16,184 nt of DNA from Candidatus Solibacter sp. (lineage in GTDB: Bacteria; Acidobacteriota; Terriglobia; Bryobacterales; Bryobacteraceae): positions 1-16,184 of the forward strand of contig JADGNT010000017.1 of the NCBI GenBank assembly GCA_017883345.1, in the 5' to 3' direction. The position numbers and the translations under genes were made by a program. The first letter of the stretch is position 1, and each line of letters begins with the position of its first letter. Below, piece after piece: positions 1 to 6,800 of the stretch. The notes under the pieces were generated by a model, which was given only the letters and a program-made list of their open reading frames with translations, did not search any database and was not told where the DNA came from.

Positions 1-2031
1 GCGCTGCTTGGCCAACGCGACGATGAAGGGGGGGCGCGTTTCGTAGGCAGCGGAGTGCCGTCCCAGTTCCGCGACCTCCGCACCTAACTGCCCAGCCAGT
101 TGCGCCAGTTGGAAAGGGTCGTTGGTCGGGTCGCCGTATCCCAGGCCGATGGCGCCGACCACCTCGCCGCCGGCATGGACGGGAACAGCGTAGAGGCGAA
201 GGCCGCCGGTGGATTCGAGATCCACGGGTTCGCCGCCCGCCATGGCCTGAACGCAGGCGTCGGTCCCAGGGGATCCGTGGGATAGCCATTTGCCGCAGGC
301 TTGGATCTCGCAGACGCCGGTGGAGGCGCAGTGCTGCATGGGACTGGCATCGAGGAACCGGCACCAGGCGGGGGCCAGCACGCTGTAGGCGAGATCGCCG
401 TTGGCCTCGTACACCGCGAAACAAGAGCCCATGAGAGCGTGGAAACCGGCGGCGATCTCGGAGAGGAGGGAATCGCCGGCGGCGTCGAGAATCACGCGCT
501 CGGTGGTGCGCCCGGCGAGGTGGCGGACGGAGGTCTGGGCGGGTTGCTCGGGGGAGTCCGTGGGCGTCAGGGGAGAGAGCATCCAGCGCAAGCGGTCGAG
601 GTCGCGCCGGACGCGCTTCTGCGCGGTAATATCGCGGGAGATCCTGGACGATCCGACCATGCGCCCGGAAGCATCCTTGATGGGCGAGACGGAGAGCGAC
701 ACATCGAGCAGCCGCCCGTCCTTGGTGAGGCGGAGCGCGTCATAGGGTTCGATCCATTCCCCGCGGCGAATGCGTTCGAGGATCGCCTCCTCTTCGGCGT
801 TCAAGCCGGGCGGCGCCAGGCGGGCTATGGCCTGGCCGACCATTTCCGTGGCGGAGTAACCGTACAGGTGTTCGGCGGCCTGGTTCCAGCCGGTAATCAC
901 GCCATCGTTTGTGGTGGCGGTGATGGCGTCATAGGAACCGTCGACCAGCGCCGCCAGCCTGGCGGTGGCGGCCAAACGCGTCATCCCGGCTTCCAGGAGC
1001 AGTTTGTATTGGGTTTTGGCGCGGATCTGCCAGAGGGCGAAAAAGAGCGTCGAGACCGCCACCAGGAGTCCGGCCACCATGCAGGCAATCTGAAAAGAGC
1101 TGGCACGCCAGGAGGCCATGGCCTCATCCATGGCGACCTTGGTGATGGCGAACCAGGTTGTGCCCGGTATTTTGCGGATGTCGGCGAATACCGGCACGCC
1201 GAGATAGTCCACGCCTTGCACGAAGCCCGTCTTACCGTCGCCGGCCATGACCGAGGGAACGTCGCGCCGCGTCAGGGGGACGCGCACTTCGAAAGCGGAG
1301 TGGGGGTTGTAGCGGGCATCATTGAGGAACAACATGGCGTCGCCATCGCGCCGTACCAGCACAGTTTCGGCGGTGCGGCCGGCGTTGGGCCAGGAGATGA
1401 TGAGCGGATACAAGGCGATGGTGGCGTCGCAGTACAGAATCACGGCGCCGGCAGGGGTAAGGGGCATGCCCTGCATGTTCCTGGCAGTGGCAAATAAGGG
1501 AGCCACCGCGCTTACGTGAGGCGAAGAACCGGGTTCGCGATGCAGATCCGTCAAGACCGGCCCATGCAGGCTGAAGGCCTGCTGGAAGGCGGCCGCCTCG
1601 TCCCGGGGGAGTGGGCCGCTTTCGCCGGAAAGACTGAAGACCACGTTGCCACGCGGGTCCGTCACGGCGACATCGGCGTAGCCCTTGTGCTGCTGCCACG
1701 CCAGCAGACCGGAGCGCAACACAAGCTTTCCGGCTGGTGTGGGCGCGGAAAGGTAGCGCATGATGTCCCCGGCCAGGTTGGAATCCTGCAACACGGCGGC
1801 ATCGCTGAGCTGGTCCTCCCGCCAGCGGGAGATCTGGCCGGTTTTCAACACGGAGACAGCCGCGAGCGCTTCCCAGGCGCGGCTGCGCTGGTGGCGCTCC
1901 TGAGTCCGATAGAAGAGGAAGCCGGCGAGGAGCAGAGCCAGCGTAACCACGGCAAAAGCGACTATCAGCCGGGCGGACGGACGCGCGAGGGCTTGGCCGC
2001 CGGTCACGGTGGGTGCGGCGGCGCCGGTCAT
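1..2031 (-). CDS. Membrane sensor histidine kinase, dCache-PAS-PocR (C-terminus outside window)
   Basis: An uninterrupted minus-strand frame of 677 codons starts at ATG 2031 and runs off the left edge, so the kinase core itself is not seen. A transmembrane segment at about residues 21-41 is followed by a periplasmic sensor of about 270 residues that resembles a double Cache domain, then a second membrane helix at about 311-333. A PAS domain covers about 355-470 and ends in the usual RDIT motif. Residues about 505-650 look like a PocR-type sensory domain with Cys 537, 557, 568, 574, 579 and 593. The last visible residues (PPFIVALAKQR) match the linker that joins PocR domains to a histidine kinase in related proteins. 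It lies 78 bp downstream of the REC/GGDEF-like gene and is probably in the same transcript. No other ATG lies in frame before the upstream stop; a weak GGA precedes the start. The histidine kinase activity is inferred. Confidence 0.85.
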   Translation of the reverse strand, partial: MTGAAAPTVTGGQALARPSARLIVAFAVVTLALLLAGFLFYRTQERHQRSRAWEALAAVSVLKTGQISRWREDQLSDAAVLQDSNLAGDIMRYLSAPTPAGKLVLRSGLLAWQQHKGYADVAVTDPRGNVVFSLSGESGPLPRDEAAAFQQAFSLHGPVLTDLHREPGSSPHVSAVAPLFATARNMQGMPLTPAGAVILYCDATIALYPLIISWPNAGRTAETVLVRRDGDAMLFLNDARYNPHSAFEVRVPLTRRDVPSVMAGDGKTGFVQGVDYLGVPVFADIRKIPGTTWFAITKVAMDEAMASWRASSFQIACMVAGLLVAVSTLFFALWQIRAKTQYKLLLEAGMTRLAATARLAALVDGSYDAITATTNDGVITGWNQAAEHLYGYSATEMVGQAIARLAPPGLNAEEEAILERIRRGEWIEPYDALRLTKDGRLLDVSLSVSPIKDASGRMVGSSRISRDITAQKRVRRDLDRLRWMLSPLTPTDSPEQPAQTSVRHLAGRTTERVILDAAGDSLLSEIAAGFHALMGSCFAVYEANGDLAYSVLAPAWCRFLDASPMQHCASTGVCEIQACGKWLSHGSPGTDACVQAMAGGEPVDLESTGGLRLYAVPVHAGGEVVGAIGLGYGDPTNDPFQLAQLAGQLGAEVAELGRHSAAYETRPPFIVALAKQR

Positions 2032-2109
2032 GTCAATTCCGTAATGGCGGGCAGTTTCGAAATGGAAATGTGTTCGATACCCGTTAGTTCCGATTTGGCG
2101 GGCGGAATC

Positions 2110-2985
2110 TCAGAATTTCTTGAAGTCCGGGCCGGGAAGCCGCGGGCCAGGGGCGAAGAAGGCGTCCAGGTCGGCGATGAGCGCGGCGGGGCAGAGGTAG
2201 CCGGAGGAAGTGAAGACGTTGCGCCGCACGATGGCGGGCAAGGAGACGGTTCGGCTGCTGTCGCCGCCGGACACGGCGAGAGGCTCGGAGAGCAGCAGCG
2301 AGAGGAACTGCCGCCCCTCCCGCGAATCCTGGGAGGTGGTAATCAGCACGAGGGCGTTTTCAGCGGTGCGGAACAGGGATTCGGCGCTGGAGATGCGTGC
2401 CCGGACCAGGGCTTCGAGGTCGTGGTTGATGTGCTCGGCGTGGCTGGCGCCGAGGTGGTTGCGGAGGACGGATTCGCGGTCGAGCATAAGAGCAATCACC
2501 ACGAAAGGTTGTTTGGAGGCGAAGCTGGCTGTCAGATATTCCACGACTTCGGAGGGGATGTGGGCGAACGTTGTGCTGGCGGGCGGCTTTTGTGCCGGGC
2601 GGCTGCCGATGGCGTAACGGATGGCCCGTTCCAGTTCGAGCGGGCACAGGCGGCCCTTTTCCAGGTAGCCCACGACGCCGGCCCGCATGGCCTGCATGTC
2701 GATGGTCCGGCTGCCGACTCCGGTGAGCAGCAGGAACGGGCAATCGACACCGCGGGCGCGCGATTCCATGACGACCTGGACGCCGGTGTGTGCGCCCAAC
2801 TGGTAGTCGACGAGGCAGAGATCCCAGTCGATTTCGCCCAGCACTTTGAGCCCTTGTTCGTAGGATCCAACCCAGTGGAGCTGGCAGCCGGGGTCAGGCA
2901 TCTTGCCGACCATGTAGCGGACCAGCAACCAATCGTTTTCTTCGTCATCGATCATGAGGACTTGGGTCCCGGATTGCGGATTCAT
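2110..2985 (-). CDS. Response regulator with degenerate GGDEF-like C-terminal domain
   Basis: This 291-residue protein begins with a complete receiver domain: acidic pair D13/D14, phosphoacceptor D60, T88 and K110. Residues about 145-275 follow the GGDEF-fold pattern: a strand (FVVIALMLD), a helix, then a hydrophobic strand (ALVLITT) where GGDEF should be. The GGDEF residues are absent, so diguanylate cyclase activity is not expected. It more likely serves as a protein-interaction or nucleotide-sensing output, which is inference. Its ATG overlaps the stop of the upstream CheY-like gene (ATGA overlap), and an AGGTG ribosome site lies just upstream, so the two are probably translationally coupled. 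No DNA-binding domain is visible. The family assignment of the C-terminal half rests on pattern only. Confidence 0.85.
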   Translation of the reverse strand: MNPQSGTQVLMIDDEENDWLLVRYMVGKMPDPGCQLHWVGSYEQGLKVLGEIDWDLCLVDYQLGAHTGVQVVMESRARGVDCPFLLLTGVGSRTIDMQAMRAGVVGYLEKGRLCPLELERAIRYAIGSRPAQKPPASTTFAHIPSEVVEYLTASFASKQPFVVIALMLDRESVLRNHLGASHAEHINHDLEALVRARISSAESLFRTAENALVLITTSQDSREGRQFLSLLLSEPLAVSGGDSSRTVSLPAIVRRNVFTSSGYLCPAALIADLDAFFAPGPRLPGPDFKKF

Positions 2986-3401
2986 TTAGGCACCTCGATT
3001 AGTCCCAGCCAGTAGCCGCGGATCAACGTGACCGCATGCACCAACTCGGGCAGGCCGACCGGCTTGACGACGTAAGAGGAAGCTCCCAACTGGTAGGCGC
3101 GGCGGAGGTCGTCATCGTCGCGCGAGGTGCTGAATATGACCACTGGGGTGGAAACCAGGCGGGGGTCGGCTTTCATTTCCGCGAGGGTTTCCAGGCCGTT
3201 CTTTCGAGGCATGTTTACGTCCATCAAAACCAGGGCCGCGCGCATACCCGGGAGACGCAGGCGTTGGAGCAGCGCGATGCCGTCGGGTTCGCACACGAGG
3301 GCGTGCCCGTTGCCGGCACGCTTCCAGGCCTCTTCGAGCAGCAGGAAATCGGGAGGACTGTCTTCGGCCACAAGCACGGGCCAACTGGTACTTACCTTCA
3401 T
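2982..3401 (-). CDS. CheY-like single-domain response regulator (Rcp1-type)
   Basis: This 139-residue protein is a receiver domain alone. It has acidic residues E13/D14, phosphoacceptor D61 in LMDVNMP, S91, and K113 followed by P114. The NMPRKNGLE stretch and the RDDDDLRRAYQLGASSYVVKP end are typical of the Rcp1-type regulators often encoded beside hybrid or phytochrome-like kinases. It has no output domain, so it probably relays phosphate or acts by protein contact. Its stop overlaps the start of the next regulator by 4 bp. Upstream lie a 200-bp gap with a palindromic repeat element and then the soluble kinase, the likely partner. The ATG at 3401 has only a weak upstream GAG, too distant for a good ribosome site. 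Confidence 0.92.
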   Translation of the reverse strand: MKVSTSWPVLVAEDSPPDFLLLEEAWKRAGNGHALVCEPDGIALLQRLRLPGMRAALVLMDVNMPRKNGLETLAEMKADPRLVSTPVVIFSTSRDDDDLRRAYQLGASSYVVKPVGLPELVHAVTLIRGYWLGLIEVPK

Positions 3402-3429
3402 ACGTTACGGATTCTCACACTGGTACTTA
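3384..3429. repeat. 11-bp direct repeat around the CheY-like gene start
   Basis: ACTGGTACTTA occurs at 3384-3394, inside codons 3-6 of the CheY-like gene, and again at 3419-3429 upstream of its start. The spacing is 35 bp start to start, and each copy contains the palindrome GTAC. It could be a regulator binding pair or the result of a small local duplication. Chance cannot be ruled out. Confidence 0.35.
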
Positions 3430-3472
3430 TCGACGCGGGTGGGAAGACCTGTAGCGCCAGTTTTTCAGGATG

Positions 3473-3597
3473 GTGGGGCGGACCCCCTGGTCCGCAGCCG
3501 ACGCCCCCGTCGGCTCGCCGCAGTGTGTATGAAGCTGATTTCATTGGCGACAAGCGGGTCCAGGGGGACCCGCGCGGACCAAGGGGGTCCGCCCCAC
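3473..3597. repeat. Palindromic multi-hairpin intergenic element (REP/BIME-like)
   Basis: Two units face each other. The left unit (3473-3515) starts GTGGGGCGGACC and forms hairpin 1 (GCGGACC/GGTCCGC, 3478-3495) and then hairpin 2 (AGCCGACG/CGTCGGCT, 3496-3515). The right unit (3554-3597), read on the minus strand, starts with the same GTGGGGCGGACC. It forms hairpin 1 again (3574-3592) and a hairpin 2 of the same geometry, 8-bp stem with 4-nt loop, but unrelated sequence (GCGGGTCC/GGACCCGC, 3554-3573). The centre can pair as well (TCGCC with GGCGA, ATGAA with TTCAT). There is no T run, so it is not a standard terminator. The element ends 3 bp before the stop codon of the kinase gene and may affect transcript processing between kinase and regulator. 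Confidence 0.8.
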
Positions 3598-3600
3598 AAT

Positions 3601-5106
3601 TTAGGCTTCCGCTGGGCCGAGCGAGAAGAAAAAGGTAGCGCCCACGCCCGGTTCGGCTTCGGCCCAGATGCGCCCGCCGTGCCTGGTGACGATGCGTTTG
3701 ACGGTGGCGAGGCCGACGCCCGTGCCTTCAAATTCTGCCTGGGTGTGCAGCCGTTGGAACACGTCGAAGATGCGTTTGGCATCTTCGGCGGCGAAGCCGG
3801 CGCCGTTGTCGCGCACCGCGATGACGGGCGCGGGGTGGCTACCGGGGGCGGGAAAGACCTCGATGCGGGCGGGGTCGCGGCCGCGGGTAAACTTCAAGGC
3901 GTTGGAGAGCAGGTTGACCAGCACGACGCGGAGCAGGGCGGGGTCGGCATCGAGCCAGGGCAGGGCGGCAACCGACCACTCGACGGGTCGTCCCCGGGCT
4001 TCGGGCGCGAGTTCCTCGATCGCTTCGACCACCAGGGGGCCGGGATCGACGAGTTCCCTGCAGACCTCGCAGCGCCCCAATCGAGAGAACCCCAACAGAT
4101 CGTCAATCAGTTCCCGCATGCGGTCCTCGGAACGCAGGATGCGGCTGATCAGCGTCTGCGCGGACGCATCGTGGCGCTCGACGGCTTCCTCCTCCAGCAT
4201 CTGGGTGAAGCCCTTGATGTGGCGCAAGGGGGCGCGCAGGTCGTGGGAGACCGAGTAGGCAAAAGCCTCGAGTTCCGAATTGGCGGCCACCAGTTCGGCG
4301 GTGCGCTCACGGACGCGCTCTTCGAGGAGGACATTTTGGGCTTCGATCCGCTCCTGTGCGCGCTTGCGCTCGGTGACATCGTGGAGCAAGATCAGCGAGG
4401 ACGGCTCGTCGTCCCACTCGATCTCGATGGCGCGCACCTCGGCGGCGCGTACCGTGCCGTCGGGAAGCGGGATATCGATGTCGACCGCGCCGGGCTGGAT
4501 GACAAAGCCGGCGGCCTGGCCTACCAGATCGGCGGCGGAGCGGCCGTACATGCTCTCGGCGCCGGAGTTGACAAAGCGCACCGCACCCGTTCGGTCGAGG
4601 ATCATGATGACGTCCGCGCTGGCTTCGATGACGCGCCGCAAGGCGGCCCGGTTTTTCTCCAGTTGGGCGGCGCGCAGCTCGAGTTCCGCGCGCAGGCGGT
4701 GGCGTTCGATGGCGGAGTGGACAGATCGAACCAGCAACGGCCCGATGCCGGGACCCTTGACCACATAATCATGGGCGCCGGCGCGCAGCGCCCGCAACGC
4801 GATATCGTCGTCCTGGATCCCGGTATGAACGATCAGGGGCACTTCGGGCACCGCGGCGCGGAGGCGATCGAGGGTCTCCAGGCCCCGGCTATCGGGGAGG
4901 TTGAGGTCGAGCAGAACGGCGTCGAACTGGCGGGTGGCAAGCAGGTGCAAGCCTTCGGAGAGACGAAAAGCGACCGTGAGGTGGACGTCAATCAGCGCTT
5001 CGGCGCCGAGTTCCGCATGAAGCAACTGGGCGTCGCCCGGATTGTCTTCGAGGACCAGGACTTCCACCCGGTCGCGCACTGTTGCCAAAGGCTTGTCGTG
5101 GTTCAT
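3601..5106 (-). CDS. Soluble hybrid histidine kinase, REC-PAS-HisKA-HATPase
   Basis: From ATG 5106 the protein has 501 residues and no membrane segment. An N-terminal receiver domain holds ED (residues 20-21), phosphoacceptor D67 in LLDLNLP, T95 and K117. A PAS domain follows at about 155-245. After a coiled-coil linker comes a HisKA domain with H288 in SVSHDLRAPL, and then an HATPase domain with the N box (VNLLSNALKF), G1 box (DNGAGF) and G2 box (GTGVGL). This is a full kinase driven by an upstream regulator input. The frame stays open to a TTG at 5223, but that codon lies inside the hairpin repeat at 5189-5279, so the extension is unlikely to be native. ATG 5148 is a further alternative. 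None of the starts has a convincing ribosome site, and 5106 is chosen because it is closest to the receiver domain. The likely partner is the CheY-like regulator downstream. Confidence 0.92.
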   Translation of the reverse strand: MNHDKPLATVRDRVEVLVLEDNPGDAQLLHAELGAEALIDVHLTVAFRLSEGLHLLATRQFDAVLLDLNLPDSRGLETLDRLRAAVPEVPLIVHTGIQDDDIALRALRAGAHDYVVKGPGIGPLLVRSVHSAIERHRLRAELELRAAQLEKNRAALRRVIEASADVIMILDRTGAVRFVNSGAESMYGRSAADLVGQAAGFVIQPGAVDIDIPLPDGTVRAAEVRAIEIEWDDEPSSLILLHDVTERKRAQERIEAQNVLLEERVRERTAELVAANSELEAFAYSVSHDLRAPLRHIKGFTQMLEEEAVERHDASAQTLISRILRSEDRMRELIDDLLGFSRLGRCEVCRELVDPGPLVVEAIEELAPEARGRPVEWSVAALPWLDADPALLRVVLVNLLSNALKFTRGRDPARIEVFPAPGSHPAPVIAVRDNGAGFAAEDAKRIFDVFQRLHTQAEFEGTGVGLATVKRIVTRHGGRIWAEAEPGVGATFFFSLGPAEA

Positions 5107-5188
5107 GGTAGCGGACTGCCGCGCAGTGGAAAGTACTCCACTATGCATCGTGGCCAATGGCGTGGCGTTTCTCAAGTATTTGCGCAAA

Positions 5189-5279
5189 GGTGGGACAGAC
5201 GATCGGTTTGTGTCGTCTGTCAAACTTCCTTGCTTTTACAGGCCCTGACAGACCACGCAAGGCGATGGTCTGTCCCACC
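5189..5279. repeat. Inverted pair of 37-nt hairpin units (REP/BIME-like)
   Basis: Unit A (5189-5225, plus) and unit B (5243-5279, read on minus) both start GGTGGGACAGAC and agree at 29 of the first 34 positions. Each folds into a 9-bp stem with a 10-nt loop: GACAGACGA/TCGTCTGTC in A (5194-5202 with 5213-5221) and GACAGACCA/TGGTCTGTC in B (5247-5255 with 5266-5274). One pair is G-C in A and C-G in B, a compensatory swap that keeps the stem. The units are separated by 17 bp. The element lies exactly between the kinase gene and the integrase remnant. Confidence 0.82.
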
Positions 5280-5284
5280 CGGTT

Positions 5285-5506
5285 ATGGAGGGAATCGACC
5301 GCAAGGTAGCCGCCGATCAGCGCGGGCACGGAATCGGCGTCGCGATCGACACGTATACGACGACGGACGTCGAGAGCCGGCGCGAAGCGGTCACGAGATT
5401 GGAGGTTGCCTTGAAGGACGAGGAGGGGACCCGGAACAGTAAGGGTTCACCTCGCCAGGGTTTTCGAGGTAAACAAGGTAAAGGAGAATTTGGTGGGCGA
5501 AGCTAA
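5285..5506 (+). pseudogene. C-terminal remnant of a tyrosine integrase
   Basis: The first 45 or so codons of this short frame read like the last part of a phage-type tyrosine recombinase: a VAADQRGHG stretch (usual form DQLGH), then DTYTTTD with the probable catalytic tyrosine, then ESRREAVTRLEVAL, the common integrase C-terminal helix. The rest of the enzyme, including the RHR catalytic residues, is absent; upstream sequence is the hairpin repeat and the kinase gene. Codons after about residue 48 look non-native. It lies just left of the 3' end of the tRNA-Gly gene, the standard place for an integrase in a tRNA-targeted element. The ATG at 5285 is probably only an internal methionine, and the fragment is unlikely to be expressed as a working protein. 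The family call is by motif recognition. Confidence 0.68.
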
Positions 5507-5519
5507 GTGGTTGAAAACA

Positions 5520-5594
<75 letters not shown>

Positions 5595-5790
5595 ATTCCT
5601 GTGTTCTAGGCAACTTAACAGCCCAGCAGGGATTTAGCCGTGACGGCAATCCATCCACTTGACGACACCATCAAGATAGCATAATGACCGCGCCGCTGGG
5701 AGCTGTCGCCCTGGGGCAGCTTGCGCGGCCAATCGGTGTGCTTACGCTGTCGCGGCGCGCCGCCCATCCACTATTCGACATGCGTGGAGA

Positions 5791-6045
5791 TCACACCCTG
5801 GGAACGCGCCAGAACGCCCGGAAACGGTTGCCACAGCTACGGCATCGGAAGGCACGAAGCGAGACCGCGCGCAGAATCGGATCCAGCATGCTCCTGGTAT
5901 GGGACAGACGGGTGTTGTGCCAGCCGCATCGCGGGCAGATGGGACGATTGGGGTCGGTAGCCTCTTCTACTTCTTCATCCTCGATGCCGTCTTCCGTTAC
6001 GTCATGGTCTTCGTATTCGGCTTGCTTTTCCGGATCTTCGGCCAT
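5791..6045 (-). CDS. Small zinc-ribbon protein with acidic N-terminus
   Basis: About 84 residues. The N-terminal third is very acidic (many E and D) and likely disordered. The rest carries a zinc ribbon: CPRCG (Cys 37 and 40) and CRSCG (Cys 68 and 71), separated by a basic, hydrophobic linker, ending in an arginine-rich tail. Such ribbons bind nucleic acid or protein, and the precise role is unknown. The frame extends to a TTG at 6057 (88 residues). ATG 6045 is preferred as a normal codon, although the AAGGA just upstream sits too close to be ideal. It lies 33 bp after the glutamine amidotransferase stop on the same strand, so it probably ends the cell-wall operon. It is a real gene by its cysteine pattern and operon position, not by any function I can name. 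Confidence 0.7.
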   Translation of the reverse strand: MAEDPEKQAEYEDHDVTEDGIEDEEVEEATDPNRPICPRCGWHNTRLSHTRSMLDPILRAVSLRAFRCRSCGNRFRAFWRVPRV

Positions 6046-6078
6046 TTCCTTACTCAAACCTGCGAGGGTACTCTGCTA

Positions 6079-6795
6079 CTAGTATGGCAAGTTGGGACGG
6101 AGGAGTGATGAGTGGATTTGCAGCATCTCACACCAGTTCCCAAACACCCGGGCGGACAACGCCGCCATGCGGGGTGCGTTGAAGAACGGGTCGATCACCG
6201 ACTCCAGTTCGCGCACATCGCCGCCGTTTTCATCCTGCACACACCAATCGGCAATCATCCGCGGCGTGACCTCCAGGTGGAACTGGAGTCCGTACACACG
6301 CTCACCGGCGCGGAACGCCTGATTGCGGCAGAGACCGGACGACGCCAGGAGTTCGGCGCCGGACGGCAGGTCGAAGGTCTCACCGTGCCAGTGGAAAACC
6401 GTTTCCATGGAGAGCCCGTCGAAAAGCCGATCGCCCCCGGCGGCTTCGGTGAAGTCGAGGCCGTACCAGCCAATCTCCTTGGCGGAATTCCGCCGCACCG
6501 TGGCGCCCAGCGCACGGGCGATCAACTGCGCCCCCAGGCAGATGCCGAGGATGGGCTGGCGCCGCGCTATCGCCTGGCGGATGAACTCCATCTCCCGGTG
6601 AAGGAAGGGCAGATCGTCGTTGACCGACATGGGACCGCCCAGGAAGATCAGCGCGTCATACGCCCCGATATCCCGCGGCGGAGCGCCTGCCTGGTAGAGA
6701 TCGGCGTAGTCCACTTCGATGTGGCGCACGCGCAGCGCGGGCTCGATCAGTCCCAAGCCTTCGAAGGGTACGTGGCGGAACGTCAACACGCGCAT
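6079..6795 (-). CDS. Class I glutamine amidotransferase (GMP-synthase-like GATase domain)
   Basis: A 238-residue stand-alone GATase1 domain. The oxyanion strand LGGPMSVND (residues 52-60) and the nucleophile elbow GICLGAQ (C86) are followed by FHWHGETF (134-141) and the catalytic H173 and E175 in QFHLEVTP. The domain should hydrolyse glutamine and pass ammonia to a partner or to a bound substrate, but the acceptor cannot be read from sequence. It is shorter than GMP synthase, which also needs an ATP-pyrophosphatase half, so it is not GuaA. Its start is 5 bp after the amidase stop, suggesting one mRNA and translational coupling; no separate ribosome site is visible. A glutamine-hydrolase family member using another gamma-glutamyl substrate is also possible. 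Confidence 0.9.
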   Translation of the reverse strand: MRVLTFRHVPFEGLGLIEPALRVRHIEVDYADLYQAGAPPRDIGAYDALIFLGGPMSVNDDLPFLHREMEFIRQAIARRQPILGICLGAQLIARALGATVRRNSAKEIGWYGLDFTEAAGGDRLFDGLSMETVFHWHGETFDLPSGAELLASSGLCRNQAFRAGERVYGLQFHLEVTPRMIADWCVQDENGGDVRELESVIDPFFNAPRMAALSARVFGNWCEMLQIHSSLLRPNLPY

Positions 6796-6800
6796 AAGCG

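Noticed and set aside
301..3015. Long open frames on the plus strand across the sensor kinase and regulator genes
   Set aside because: They run antisense to genes with complete domain motifs, give Gly/His/Asp-rich sequence without any domain, and are expected in high-GC DNA.
3473..3597. The hairpin element read as a Rho-independent terminator
   Set aside because: Neither strand has a T run after a stem. The paired inverted units fit a repeat element better.
5107..5223. TTG 5223 as the start of the soluble kinase
   Set aside because: The codon lies inside the hairpin repeat unit at 5189-5225, so the extension is a by-product of the repeat.
3127..5442. A 771-codon plus-strand frame across the soluble kinase
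   Set aside because: It is antisense to a kinase with every conserved box and crosses two hairpin repeats; its product has no recognisable domain.
5684..6108. Plus-strand open frames opposite the zinc-ribbon gene
   Set aside because: They lack domains and overlap a minus-strand gene with a clear four-cysteine ribbon.
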